Shown here: piece by piece, positions 41,375-50,336 of the stretch
How the letters are laid out: each line of letters begins with the position of its first letter
Numbering within the stretch: the first letter of the stretch is position 1
From: Amycolatopsis albispora
GTDB lineage: Bacteria > Actinomycetota > Actinomycetes > Mycobacteriales > Pseudonocardiaceae
Direction of reading: 5' to 3'
Length of the DNA: 64,000 nt
Assembly: GCF_003312875.1 (NCBI RefSeq)
Contig: NZ_CP015163.1
Span: 5,766,001 to 5,830,000 of the forward strand
The notes under the pieces: model-generated
Told to the model about the DNA's origin: nothing
The model's database searches: none
The model's input: the letters and a program-made list of their open reading frames with translations, nothing else
Translations under genes and position numbers: made by a program

Positions 41375-43111
41375 ATGAGGCTCGGCGCGCTGATCGCGAT
41401 CGCGGCGGTCACCATGGCGGGTATGACCTCGAGCGTGGTCGCCGCCGAGGGCGAAGCGGTGACCGGCCGGTTCGACCGGCCGCAGCAGGGCTTCGCCCCG
41501 CCGGGCACCACGCTGCGCCCGGCCACGCCGGAGGAGGCCGGGCTCGACCCGGCCCCGCTGCTGGCCGCCGAGCAGAAGATCGACGCCTGGACCAGGCCGG
41601 ACAGCACCGGGCACCCGCTGTTCGCCGGTGCCGTCGGCATGCAGGTCCACGACGGCATGGTGGTGAACACGCACACCGCCGGCTCCGCGCTGCGGTACGC
41701 CGACGGCGCCGGCACCGAGCTGCCGCCCGATCAGCAGGTGCCGATGCGGATGGACACCATCTTCGACCTGGCCTCGATCTCGAAGCTGTTCACCTCGCTC
41801 GCGGTGATGCAGGTGGTCGAGACCGGTCAGGTGGACATCGACGAGAAGGTGGCCACCTACCTGCCGGAGTTCGGGGTCAACGGCAAGGAGTGCATCACCG
41901 TCCGGCAGCTGCTCACGCACACCTCCGGGCTGGAGCCGTTCCTGCCGCTGTGGCGCGACTGGCCGGACAAGGCCGCGCGCATCAAGGCCGTGATGGACGT
42001 CAAGCCGGTGTACGAGCCGGGCAGCACTTACAAGTACTCCGACCTGAACCTGATCACGCTGGGCGTGCTGGTGGAGCGGATCACCGGGCAGCCGCTGGAC
42101 GTGCGTGTGCGCGAGGGCATCACCGAACCGCTCGGCATGGTGGACACCGGCTACAACCCGCCCGCCGAAAAGCTGGACCGGATCGCCGCGACGGAGTTCA
42201 TGACCGTGCCGGACCGCGGCATGATCCGCGGCCAGGTGCACGACGAGAACGCGTGGTCGCTGGGCGGGGTCGCCGGGCACGCCGGGGTGTTCTCCACCGC
42301 CGCGGACCTGTCCGTGCTCGGGCAGGCCGTGCTCAACGGCGGCGCCTACGGCGGCAAGCGGATCCTGCGGCAGGACACCGTCCGCCAGATGCTCACCGAC
42401 TACAACCAGGACTTCCCCGGCAACGCGCACGGGCTGGGCTTCGAGCTGGACCAGCTCTGGTACATGGGCGGGCTGACCTCGCCCGGTACCGCCGGGCACA
42501 CCGGGTTCACCGGCACTTCGCTGGTGATCGACCCGGCTTCGCGCTCGATCGCCATCCTGCTGACCAACCGCGTGCACCCGACCCGGACCTGGGGCTCGAT
42601 CAACGCGGCCAGGGAGGCCTGGGCGACCGGGCTGTCGCGCGCGCTGGCGGTGCCGCCGAAGCACGGGCCCGACGCGTGGTTTTCGGAAATCGGCAACCTG
42701 TCGACCGCGACCCTGACCACGAAGCCGCTCACCGTGGGTGACCGACCACTGAGAGTGACCTTCGACACCTTCGTCGATACCGAATCGACCGACCAGCTGG
42801 TGCTCGAGTCCTCCACGGACGGGACGACCTGGCAGCCGGTGTCACTTCGGGCAGCCGGGCCGGGAGCGCCCGGCGGGGAGGTCAGCGCGCTGTCCGGCAC
42901 CGGGCACCGATCTTGGTGGTCGGTCAGCGCGATGGTGCCGCCCAGTGAAAATGTGGCCCTGCGCTGGCGTTACACCACGGACAAGCAGTACACCGCGCGC
43001 GGCGTGCTGCTGGACGGCGTGCAGGCCGTGGTGTCCGGTAACGCGGTACTCGACCTGGAACGCGAGCCGGAAGCTGTAACACCGCAGGGATGGCAGTTGC
43101 GTAGTCGCTGA
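41375..43111 (+). CDS. Secreted beta-lactamase-family serine hydrolase with C-terminal beta domain
   Basis: 578 residues. A signal peptide (LIAIAAVTMAGMTSSVVAAE) is followed by a class C beta-lactamase/PBP fold: the SxxK motif in DLASISKLFTSL, YSD in TYKYSDLNLITLG, and HTG in GTAGHTGFTGTSL. Residues about 450-578 form an extra beta-rich region (TFDTFVDTESTDQLVLESS). Related genes sit beside nagZ and namZ in Bacillus (ybb operon). It may be a muropeptide or D-amino-acid peptidase. Twelve bp separate it from namZ. Confidence 0.88.
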   Translation: MRLGALIAIAAVTMAGMTSSVVAAEGEAVTGRFDRPQQGFAPPGTTLRPATPEEAGLDPAPLLAAEQKIDAWTRPDSTGHPLFAGAVGMQVHDGMVVNTHTAGSALRYADGAGTELPPDQQVPMRMDTIFDLASISKLFTSLAVMQVVETGQVDIDEKVATYLPEFGVNGKECITVRQLLTHTSGLEPFLPLWRDWPDKAARIKAVMDVKPVYEPGSTYKYSDLNLITLGVLVERITGQPLDVRVREGITEPLGMVDTGYNPPAEKLDRIAATEFMTVPDRGMIRGQVHDENAWSLGGVAGHAGVFSTAADLSVLGQAVLNGGAYGGKRILRQDTVRQMLTDYNQDFPGNAHGLGFELDQLWYMGGLTSPGTAGHTGFTGTSLVIDPASRSIAILLTNRVHPTRTWGSINAAREAWATGLSRALAVPPKHGPDAWFSEIGNLSTATLTTKPLTVGDRPLRVTFDTFVDTESTDQLVLESSTDGTTWQPVSLRAAGPGAPGGEVSALSGTGHRSWWSVSAMVPPSENVALRWRYTTDKQYTARGVLLDGVQAVVSGNAVLDLEREPEAVTPQGWQLRSR

Positions 43112-43232
43112 GTCACAGCGCGCTCATTGAACGGGCGCAAAGATGTTGAATCTTCTACGACTAGTCACAACATCGTTACCCATTTGGGCCAATCACCGCC
43201 GATAGTTTCACTGGGTGTAGCAAGTTGCGAAG

Positions 43233-43254
43233 TTGTTAACAAGTGAACGTTAAC
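43233..43254. promoter_or_regulatory. Candidate RpiR/MurR operator upstream of the regulator gene
   Basis: TTGTTAACAA (43233-43242), a perfect palindrome, and a second GTTAAC at 43249-43254 lie in an AT-richer 231-bp gap upstream of the RpiR-family gene. Repeated GTTAAC sites are plausible binding sites for the regulator. Confidence 0.45.
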
Positions 43255-43342
43255 ATCTTCGACCTGGTTAGCGACTTTCACAGCAACCAAGCATGAGCTG
43301 CCCGACCAGGAGACACCGTCGGGTGGCACTCTCCTCCGAAGG

Positions 43343-44362
43343 GTGTGGGTTGCCTTGTCGCAGATTCCTACGGTTAGTAAGTTTCCCACGGTGACCAGCC
43401 CTGAGTCCGGCACCGACTCCGCCCCGGAACCCGCCCCGGCGCGGGACGCCGTGCGCGAGTCCGAGGCCAGCCCGCTGGTCCGGATCCGGTCGCTGCTGCC
43501 CGGCCTGGCCAGGGCCGAGCAGCGCGTGGCCAAGGTAGTGCTCGACGACCCGTCCAGCGTCGCCAGACGCAGCATCACCGAGGTGGCGCTGGCCGCGAAC
43601 ACCAGCGAGACCACGGTGACCCGGTTCTGCAAGGCCATCGGCGTCGGCGGTTACCCGCAGCTGCGCATCGCGCTGGCCGCGGACACCGCGCGCACCGAGG
43701 CCCGCTCCAGCCGCAACCTCGGCGGCGAGATCGGCCCGGACGACGACCTGGCCGCGGTGATCGGCAAGGTCAGCTTCGCCGACGCCCGTGCCGTCGAGGA
43801 GACCGCCGACCAGCTCGACGTGGCCGCCCTGCAGCGCGTGATCGACCTGATCGCCGGCGCCGGCCGGGTGGACGTCTACGGCGTCGGTGCCAGCGCCTTC
43901 GTCGCCGCCGACCTGCAGCAGAAGCTGCACCGCATCGGCCGGGTCAGCTTCGCCTGGTCCGACACGCACATCATGCTGACCTCGGCCGCGGTGCTGAAGC
44001 CCGGCGACGTCGCGGTCGGCATCTCGCACACCGGGGCCACCACCGACACCGTGGAAGCGCTCCGCGTGGCCCGTGAGCACGGCGCCATCACCGTCGCGCT
44101 GACCAACTTCCCCCGCTCCCCGATCACCGAGGTGGCCGACCACGTGCTCACCACCGCGGCCAGGGAGACCACCTTCCGCTCGGGGGCCACGGCCAGCCGG
44201 ATCGCCCAGCTCACCGTCATCGACTGCATGTTCATCGGCGTGGCGCAGCGGCACATGGATGCCGCCGTGTCCGCGCTGGACGCCACCCGCGACGCCGTCG
44301 GCCACCACCGGCTCGGCGTCCGGCCGGACGGCCGCCGCCGGCCGAGGGAGACCGGGAAATGA
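43343..44362 (+). CDS. murR: RpiR-family regulator with SIS domain (MurR-like)
   Basis: 339 residues. The N-terminal RpiR helix-turn-helix (LARAEQRVAKVVLDDPSSVA, ITEVALAANTSETTVTRFCKAIG) is followed by a SIS sugar-phosphate domain (RVDVYGVGASAFVAADLQQKL, VAVGISHTGATTDTVEALR). Its 4-bp overlap with murQ indicates it senses MurNAc-6-P or a related sugar phosphate and controls the recycling genes. GTG 43343 gives the longest product; GTG 43391 is a likely alternative. Symbol by analogy. Confidence 0.86.
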   Translation: MWVALSQIPTVSKFPTVTSPESGTDSAPEPAPARDAVRESEASPLVRIRSLLPGLARAEQRVAKVVLDDPSSVARRSITEVALAANTSETTVTRFCKAIGVGGYPQLRIALAADTARTEARSSRNLGGEIGPDDDLAAVIGKVSFADARAVEETADQLDVAALQRVIDLIAGAGRVDVYGVGASAFVAADLQQKLHRIGRVSFAWSDTHIMLTSAAVLKPGDVAVGISHTGATTDTVEALRVAREHGAITVALTNFPRSPITEVADHVLTTAARETTFRSGATASRIAQLTVIDCMFIGVAQRHMDAAVSALDATRDAVGHHRLGVRPDGRRRPRETGK

Positions 44363-45324
44363 GTGATGTGAAGGTGAAGGACACAGTTCGGCCGCTCGTC
44401 GGCCTGCGCCGCCAGGTGGTCCACGTGGACTCCCCGACGGAGCAGCGGAACCCCCGCACCATGGACATCGACCTGATGTCCACCGTGGGCATCCTCGGCG
44501 CGCTGAACGCCGAGGACAAGCTGGTCCCGGACGCGGTCAACGCGGTGCTGCCGCAGCTGGCCCGCGCGGTGGACTACGCGGTGGAAGCCCTGCGTGCCGG
44601 ACACCGCGTGCACTACGTCGGTGCCGGTACCTCCGGCAGGCTCGCCACGCTCGACGCGGCCGAACTCGTTCCGACCTTCAACGTGCCCGACGACTGGTTC
44701 GTCGCGCACCACGCCGGTGGGCCGCGTGCCCTGCGGCAGGCCGTGGAGAACGCCGAGGACGACGACGACGCCGGTGCCGCCGAGCTGCGCGAGTCGGTGG
44801 AGCCGGGTGACTTCGTGCTCGGCCTCACCGCCTCCGGGCGCACGCCGTACGTGCTCGGCGCGCTCGCGGCCGCTTCGGAGGCCGGGTGCCGGACGGCGCT
44901 GGTCTCGGGCAACCCGCGTTCGCAGAACGTGCCGGGCGTCGACGTGCTGATCGCGGTGGACACCGGCCCGGAGGCGATCGCCGGCTCCACCCGGATGAAG
45001 GCGGGCAGCGCGCAGAAGATCATCCTGACCGCGTTCTCCACCGCCACCATGATCAAGCTCGGGCGGACCTACTCGAACCTGATGGTCAGCATGCGGGCGA
45101 CCAACGCGAAGCTGCGCGGCCGCAACGTGCGCATCCTGCGTGAGGCCACCGGCATGAGCGAGCACGACTGCTCCGAGGCGCTGGCCGAATCCGGTGACGA
45201 CCTCAAGGTCGCACTGGTGCACCTGCTGTCCGGTGTGGACACCAAAACGGCGGGCAAGGCGCTGGAGGCCAACCAGGGGCACGTGCGCAACGCACTCGCG
45301 TCGCTGCACATGCGCGCTTCCTAG
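44359..45324 (+). CDS. murQ: N-acetylmuramic acid 6-phosphate etherase
   Basis: 321 residues, full length. SIS-domain motifs HYVGAGTSGRLATLDAAEL (containing the catalytic Glu of the family), FVLGLTASGRTPYVLGAL, ALVSGNPRSQN and GSTRMKAGSAQKIIL are all present, and the C-terminal helical part has SGVDTKTAGKALEANQG. The enzyme converts MurNAc-6-P into GlcNAc-6-P and D-lactate. No MurNAc kinase or PTS gene is in the window, so MurNAc-6-P must come from elsewhere. Confidence 0.96.
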   Translation: MSDVKVKDTVRPLVGLRRQVVHVDSPTEQRNPRTMDIDLMSTVGILGALNAEDKLVPDAVNAVLPQLARAVDYAVEALRAGHRVHYVGAGTSGRLATLDAAELVPTFNVPDDWFVAHHAGGPRALRQAVENAEDDDDAGAAELRESVEPGDFVLGLTASGRTPYVLGALAAASEAGCRTALVSGNPRSQNVPGVDVLIAVDTGPEAIAGSTRMKAGSAQKIILTAFSTATMIKLGRTYSNLMVSMRATNAKLRGRNVRILREATGMSEHDCSEALAESGDDLKVALVHLLSGVDTKTAGKALEANQGHVRNALASLHMRAS

Positions 45325-45330
45325 GATTTC

Positions 45331-46059
45331 CTAGGAGCCCGCGGAATCCGCGATGCCGGTGGCCTCCCGCGCGCCGGTTTCGTAGCTCTGGCAGCAGAAC
45401 AGCAGCCACTCGCGGACACCGTCCGGCTCGCCGGAGGCGAACGCCTCCGCGGCCGCGGTGTACCGCCGCACGTGCCGGAAGCAGGCGACCTCGGGCACGG
45501 TGAGCGCCTTCGGGTCGAGCCCGGTGGCGATCATCGAAAGCCGCGCGGCGGCTCGTGCCAGCACGCCGTCCGCGGTGCCGAACGGCCGCAGCGTGAGCAG
45601 TTCCCCGTGCACCACCGCGGTGAGCACCGGCCCCGGCACCGAGGTGGCGCCGGTGACCAGCTGCGCGAGCAGCTCGAGGCGTTCGGCGGTGCCCGTGCGC
45701 GGCCTGCCGAGCGCGTCGGCGTCGGCGGTCAGGTCCGCGGCGGCGAGCACGTGCAGCTTCGCCAGCGCCTGCAACGGCGCCCGCCGCCAGGTCGGCAGCA
45801 GCGACTCCGCCGCTTCGGCCACGCGCAGCGAGCCCGCGAGCACCGGGTCGGTGACCGAGCCCTCGGCCGGGATGTCGGGATCTCCGCCGTCGATCCCGGC
45901 CGACGCGCGGGCGGCGCGAACCGAGGCCTCGGCGGCGGTCGCGGCTCCCGCGCGCAGGTTGGCCGGGTGGCGGTGCACGGCGAACACGGCGTCCTGCGCG
46001 GACTTCACCGCGGCGGCCACACCGTCGAGGTCCAGCAGCGGGGCGAGCGGATCGGTCAT
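45331..46059 (-). CDS. Fic-like protein with degenerate active site
   Basis: 242 residues, helical, no signal peptide. VHGELLTLRPFGTADGVLAR lines up with the Fic core (HPFxxGNGRxxR): histidine is replaced by arginine and GNGR is lost, while PF, the final Arg and the following helix (LSMIATGLDP) are kept. AMPylation by the canonical mechanism therefore looks unlikely. It resembles the Rv3662c group. ATG at 46059 overlaps the stop of the phosphoribosyltransferase gene by 4 bp, so the two are co-translated. Confidence 0.68.
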   Translation of the reverse strand: MTDPLAPLLDLDGVAAAVKSAQDAVFAVHRHPANLRAGAATAAEASVRAARASAGIDGGDPDIPAEGSVTDPVLAGSLRVAEAAESLLPTWRRAPLQALAKLHVLAAADLTADADALGRPRTGTAERLELLAQLVTGATSVPGPVLTAVVHGELLTLRPFGTADGVLARAAARLSMIATGLDPKALTVPEVACFRHVRRYTAAAEAFASGEPDGVREWLLFCCQSYETGAREATGIADSAGS

Positions 46060-46550
46060 GCGTCCAGCACCTGCGCTGCCCGGGTGATCACCGGCGGCTG
46101 CGAAGACCACGGGAAGTTGATCCACTTGTCGGTCCGCCGCCACACGTACTCGCAGCTGACCTCCGACTTCGGCTTCTCGTAGACCACCGCGCAGCGCACC
46201 TCGGCCACGTGGTCGGCGCAGAAGTCGCGGACCAGCTTGAGCGTGGCACCGGTGTCGGCCACGTCGTCGGCGATCAGCACCTTCTTCTGCGTCAGGTCGA
46301 CCACGTTCGGCACCGGCGGCAGCATCACCGGCAGGTCGAGGCGCTGGTTCACGCCGGTGTAGAACTCCACGTTCATCACGTGCAGGTTCTTCACGTCGAG
46401 CGCGTACCCGAGCGCGCCCGCCACGAAGAGCCCGCCGCGCGCGATGGACAGGATGAGGTCGGGGTCGTACCCGCTGCCGGCGACTTCTTCGGCCAGTGCC
46501 CGGCTCGCCTCACCGAACAGTTCCCAGGTCAGCTCTTCGCGTTCTGCCAC
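46056..46550 (-). CDS. Phosphoribosyltransferase
   Basis: About 164 residues. The PRPP-binding loop is VLIADDVADTGATLKLVRDF; the N-terminal part has DLILSIARGGLFVAGALGY, the PPi loop of type I PRTases. WRRTDKWINFPWSS near the C-terminus resembles the Gpt/hypoxanthine-xanthine PRTase group. GTG at 46550 is chosen as the longest start without a poor leader. It forms an operon with the Fic-like gene (ATGA overlap at 46056-46059). Purine salvage is the likely role. Confidence 0.86.
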   Translation of the reverse strand: MAEREELTWELFGEASRALAEEVAGSGYDPDLILSIARGGLFVAGALGYALDVKNLHVMNVEFYTGVNQRLDLPVMLPPVPNVVDLTQKKVLIADDVADTGATLKLVRDFCADHVAEVRCAVVYEKPKSEVSCEYVWRRTDKWINFPWSSQPPVITRAAQVLDA

Positions 46551-46641
46551 TTCCCGAGCATAAGCACGAGCAAGTGGACTGCTGGAACTGGGTGAAAATG
46601 GATCTGTGCGATATCCACTTGCCCGGCCTACGGTGGGCGGC

Positions 46642-47223
46642 GTGAACGACTGGACCCGCCGTCCGACGCTCGTCGGCAAGCACGTGCGCCTCGAACCCCT
46701 CACCACCGACCACGCAGCCGGGCTGCATGAAGCCGGGTCCGACCCAGTGGTCTGGACCTGGCTGAGCCTGCACCGGCCGGAGACGGTGGCCGCCACCGAG
46801 GCGATGATCGCCGAGGTCCTCACCGACCCGGACCGGCTGGCCTTCGCGCAGGTGGACGTGCGTACCGGTGCCGTCGCCGGCACCACCTCCTACTACGGGA
46901 TCGTGCCCAAGCACCGGATCCTGAGCATCGGGCACACCTGGATCGGCAGGCCCTGGCAGCGCACCGCGTTGAACACCGAAGCCAAACTCCTGTTGCTGCA
47001 GCACGCTTTCGAGGAACTGGACGCGAACAGGGTGGCGTGGGAGACCGACATCAACAACGTCCAGTCGCAGCGCGCGATCGAGCGGCTCGGCGCGAAGAAG
47101 GAGGGCGTCCTGCGCGGGCACCGCGTCCGCAAGGACGGCTCGGTCCGGGACACCGTGCTGTACTCCGTCACCAAACCGGAATGGCCATTCGTACGCGATT
47201 CCCTGGCCGCTCGTCTGGGCTGA
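46642..47223 (+). CDS. RimJ/RimL-type GNAT acetyltransferase
   Basis: About 193 residues, single GNAT domain. TLVGKHVRLEPLTTDHAAGL is the typical RimJ/L opening, YYGIVPKHRILSIGHTWIGR the central strands, and WETDINNVQSQRAIERLGAKKEGVLR the C-terminal N..S..A..RLG motif. The pyrophosphate loop (RPWQRTALNTEAKLLL) follows the Q-R-T-x-x-N variant common in this subgroup. GTG 46642 is chosen; GTG 46606 is in frame. Divergent from the PRTase operon. Confidence 0.87.
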   Translation: MNDWTRRPTLVGKHVRLEPLTTDHAAGLHEAGSDPVVWTWLSLHRPETVAATEAMIAEVLTDPDRLAFAQVDVRTGAVAGTTSYYGIVPKHRILSIGHTWIGRPWQRTALNTEAKLLLLQHAFEELDANRVAWETDINNVQSQRAIERLGAKKEGVLRGHRVRKDGSVRDTVLYSVTKPEWPFVRDSLAARLG

Positions 47224-47376
47224 GCCGCCGTTCGTCCGCGCGCGGCCACCATTCGTCGGACCAGCCGATCCACCTGCCCGTGTGTAACCTCGAGGCAACC
47301 TTTTACTTCGGGTACCAACGTCGCTACGGTGCCCTCCGGGGTAGCCCAGGATTCGCGAATCAGGAGGCAGCGCACC

Positions 47377-49368
47377 ATGACCGAGCAGTCGCCGGCGCTC
47401 GACAATCTGCTCACCGAGAGCCGGACCTTCCCTCCCAGTGACGAGTTCGCCGCCCAGGCCAACGCGAACGCGGACCTCTACGCCGAAGCCGATGCCGATC
47501 GCGAGGCGTTCTGGGCCAAGCAAGCCGAGCGGCTGCACTGGGAAACCAAGTGGACGCAGGTGCTCGACTGGTCCGACGCGCCGTTCGCCAAGTGGTTCGT
47601 CGGCGGCAAGCTGAACGTCGCCTACAACTGCGTGGACCGGCACGTCGACGGCGGCCACGGCGACCAGGTCGCCATCCACTGGGTCGGCGAGCCCGGCGAC
47701 ACCAGGGACATCACCTACGCCGAGCTCAAGCGCGAGGTTTCCAAGGCGGCCAATGCCTTCGCCTCGCTCGGGCTGGTCGCCGGCGACCGCGTGGCCATCC
47801 AGCTGCAGATGATTCCCGAGGCGATCTTCTCCATGCTCGCCTGCGCGCGCCTCGGCCTCACGCACAGCGTGGTCTTCGGTGGCTTCTCCCCCACCGCGCT
47901 GCGGTCCAGGGTGGACGACGCGGCGGCGAAGGTGGTCATCACCTCCGACGGCCAGTTCCGCCGCGGCAAGGCCGCGCCGATGAAGGCCAACGTCGACGAA
48001 GCGCTCGACGGTGCCGAATCGGTGGAAAAGGTCATCGTCGTCAAGCGCACGGGCGAAAAGCTCGAGGGCGAAGTGCCGTGGACCGAGGGCCGCGACCTCT
48101 GGTGGCACGAGCTGGTCGATGGCCAGTCCGACGAGCACACCCCGGAGGCCTTCGACTCCGAGCACCCGCTGTACATCCTCTACACCTCCGGCACCACCGG
48201 GAAGCCGAAGGGCATCCTGCACACGTCGGGCGGTTACCTGACCCAGGCCGCGTACACGCACCACTACGTGTTCGACCACAAGCCGGGCCAGGACGTCTAC
48301 TGGTGCACCGCCGACATCGGCTGGGTCACCGGGCACAGCTACATCGTGTACGGGCCGCTGGCGAACCGCGCCACGCAGGTGGTCTACGAGGGCACGCCGA
48401 ACACCCCGCACGAGGGCAGGCACTGGGAGATCATCCAGCAGTACAAGGTCTCCATCTACTACACCGCGCCCACGCTGATCCGCACGTTCATGAAGTGGGG
48501 CAAGGAGATCCCGGAGAAGTACGACCTGTCCTCGCTGCGCGTGCTGGGCAGCGTCGGCGAGCCGATCAATCCGGAGGCGTGGATCTGGTACCGGGACAAC
48601 ATCGGCGCGGGCAAGGCGCCGATCGTGGACACCTGGTGGCAGACCGAAACCGGCGCGATCATGATCTCGCCGCTGCCGGGCGTCACCGCGGCCAAGCCGG
48701 GTTCGGCGCAGCGCGCGCTGCCGGGCATCTCGGCGAAGGTGGTCGACGACCAGGCGGCAGAGGTCGGCCACGGTGGTGGCGGTTACCTGGTGCTCGACAA
48801 GCCGTGGCCGTCGATGCTGCGCGGCATCTGGGGCGACAACGAGCGCTACCGCGAGACGTACTGGTCGCGGTTCGCCGACCAGGGCTTCTACTTCGCCGGT
48901 GACGGCGCGAAGTACGACAACGACGGGGACATCTGGCTGCTCGGCCGGGTGGACGACGTGATGAACGTGTCCGGCCACCGCATTTCGACCACCGAGGTCG
49001 AGTCGGCGCTGGTGTCGCACCCGACGGTGGCCGAGGCGGCCGTGGTCGGCGCGTCCGACCCGACCACCGGGCAGGGCATCGTCGCCTTTGTCATCCTGCG
49101 CGGCAACGTGGCGCAGGACGAGGCGAAGGGCGAGGAGGCCATCACCGCGCTGCGCAACCACGTGGCGAAGGAGATCGGCCCGATCGCGAAGCCGCGGCAG
49201 ATCATGGTGGTGCCGGAGCTGCCGAAGACCCGCTCCGGCAAGATCATGCGCCGCCTGCTGCGTGACGTGGCCGAGAACCGCCAGGTCGGTGACGTCACCA
49301 CGCTGGCCGACTCGTCGGTGATGGACCTGATCTCCTCCGGCCTGAACTCCGGCAAGTCCGACGAATGA
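47377..49368 (+). CDS. acs: Acetyl-CoA synthetase
   Basis: 663 residues, full length. Motifs: AMP-binding loop ILYTSGTTGKPKGILH, TADIGWVTGHSYIVYGPL, VDTWWQTETGAIMISPLPG, GRVDDVMNVSGHRIST hinge and the C-terminal KTRSGKIMRRLLR with the lysine that is commonly acetylated. It activates acetate via acetyl-AMP. AGGAGG precedes the ATG at 47377. Monocistronic; position equals Rv3667. Confidence 0.97.
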   Translation: MTEQSPALDNLLTESRTFPPSDEFAAQANANADLYAEADADREAFWAKQAERLHWETKWTQVLDWSDAPFAKWFVGGKLNVAYNCVDRHVDGGHGDQVAIHWVGEPGDTRDITYAELKREVSKAANAFASLGLVAGDRVAIQLQMIPEAIFSMLACARLGLTHSVVFGGFSPTALRSRVDDAAAKVVITSDGQFRRGKAAPMKANVDEALDGAESVEKVIVVKRTGEKLEGEVPWTEGRDLWWHELVDGQSDEHTPEAFDSEHPLYILYTSGTTGKPKGILHTSGGYLTQAAYTHHYVFDHKPGQDVYWCTADIGWVTGHSYIVYGPLANRATQVVYEGTPNTPHEGRHWEIIQQYKVSIYYTAPTLIRTFMKWGKEIPEKYDLSSLRVLGSVGEPINPEAWIWYRDNIGAGKAPIVDTWWQTETGAIMISPLPGVTAAKPGSAQRALPGISAKVVDDQAAEVGHGGGGYLVLDKPWPSMLRGIWGDNERYRETYWSRFADQGFYFAGDGAKYDNDGDIWLLGRVDDVMNVSGHRISTTEVESALVSHPTVAEAAVVGASDPTTGQGIVAFVILRGNVAQDEAKGEEAITALRNHVAKEIGPIAKPRQIMVVPELPKTRSGKIMRRLLRDVAENRQVGDVTTLADSSVMDLISSGLNSGKSDE

Positions 49369-49505
49369 CGCGTGCTTCCGGGGTCGTGGGCGGCGACGCG
49401 GCCGCGCTACGCTTGCCCACCCCCGGCCGTGCGGTGATCGAACGCATGTTCTAGGCTGTCGCGCTGGGAGAACCCATCTATTGCGGCAAGGAGACAAGAC
49501 CTGCG

Positions 49506-49934
49506 ATGACCGTGGATTCCTTGACAGAACCCGAGGCGCCGGCCGCGACGCCGGAGCCGGTCTCCGAGAACGGCCAGGCGGAAGCTCCCCAGACGCCCGA
49601 GAACGGCCAGGCCGAGGCCAAGCCCAAGCGCGGCCGTCCGAAGGGCCAGACCACCGCCAAGAAGACCCGCACCGTCGAACTGACGCTGACCGTCACCGGC
49701 ACCGCCGACGGTGAGTGGCAGGCGGAGCTCAAGCACGGCAGCAAGTGGATCGCCCGCGGCATCGAGATCCCCGCCGCCGCCGTTTCGCGCGCGGCCAAGG
49801 AACTGCACGAGGAACTGTCCGGCCCGATCGACGAGGTCATCAACGCCGCCCGCGAACAGCAGGCGCAGAAGGTGGCCCAGCTCGAAGCCGAGCTGGAAGA
49901 GGCCAAGAAGGCCCTCGCGGAACTCGAGCAGTAA
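49506..49934 (+). CDS. Small protein with AT-hook and C-terminal coiled coil
   Basis: 142 residues. The N-terminal 50 residues are Pro/Glu/Ala-rich and disordered, followed by the AT-hook-like KPKRGRPKGQT, a small beta-rich domain (TVELTLTVTGTADGEWQAEL, KWIARGIEIPAAAV) and a C-terminal helix with heptads (QKVAQLEAELEEAKKALAEL). It could bind DNA through the RGRP motif. I do not recognise a characterised family with certainty (possibly DUF6319). A strong terminator follows. Confidence 0.72.
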   Translation: MTVDSLTEPEAPAATPEPVSENGQAEAPQTPENGQAEAKPKRGRPKGQTTAKKTRTVELTLTVTGTADGEWQAELKHGSKWIARGIEIPAAAVSRAAKELHEELSGPIDEVINAAREQQAQKVAQLEAELEEAKKALAELEQ

Positions 49935-49951
49935 ACACCTGCTCACAACAA

Positions 49952-49991
49952 AAATCGGGACTGTCGCGACCAAACGCGGCAGTCCCGATTT
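49952..49991. terminator. Bidirectional terminator
   Basis: A 17-bp stem with one G-U pair (AAATCGGGACTG at 49952 pairs with CAGTCCCGATTT ending 49991), 6-nt loop, flanked by A and T runs on both sides. It ends the AT-hook gene and the convergent cupin gene. Confidence 0.88.
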
Positions 49992-49997
49992 CCGTTT

Positions 49998-50336
49998 TCA
50001 GGTGCTCAGCGGCGCCCGTCCCGGCAGCGGCGACTTGAACTCCAGCCAGTGGCTGTCCTCGATCGCCTCCACGGTGTGCGGCACGCCGCGCGGGTGCACC
50101 ACGGTCTCACCGGGGGCGAGCCGGACCTCCCGGCCGTCGATCGTGCCGCGCAACTTTCCCGACAGCAGATAGATGACGCTGTCGTGGTCGTGCCGGTGCT
50201 CCGGCGAACCGACCCCGGCGGGATAGCGGATTTCGTACAGCAGCCCGGAAACCGCGGTCTCGCGGGTGCGGAAGGTGCCGGTGCCGCCGACCAGCGGCCG
50301 ACCCTCCACAGTGGACAGAACCTGCCAGTCGATCAT
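49998..50336 (-). CDS. Small cupin-domain protein
   Basis: 112 residues, a single cupin barrel. The metal-site motif 1 is SPEHRHDHDSVIYLLSGKLRG (His-x-His and Glu-like position) and motif 2 is ETVVHPRGVPHTVE. GTIDGREVRLAPG links the two. Function unknown; such proteins are often small dioxygenases or sugar-binding proteins. Its ATG at 50336 overlaps the OsmC stop by 4 bp. Confidence 0.85.
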   Translation of the reverse strand: MIDWQVLSTVEGRPLVGGTGTFRTRETAVSGLLYEIRYPAGVGSPEHRHDHDSVIYLLSGKLRGTIDGREVRLAPGETVVHPRGVPHTVEAIEDSHWLEFKSPLPGRAPLST

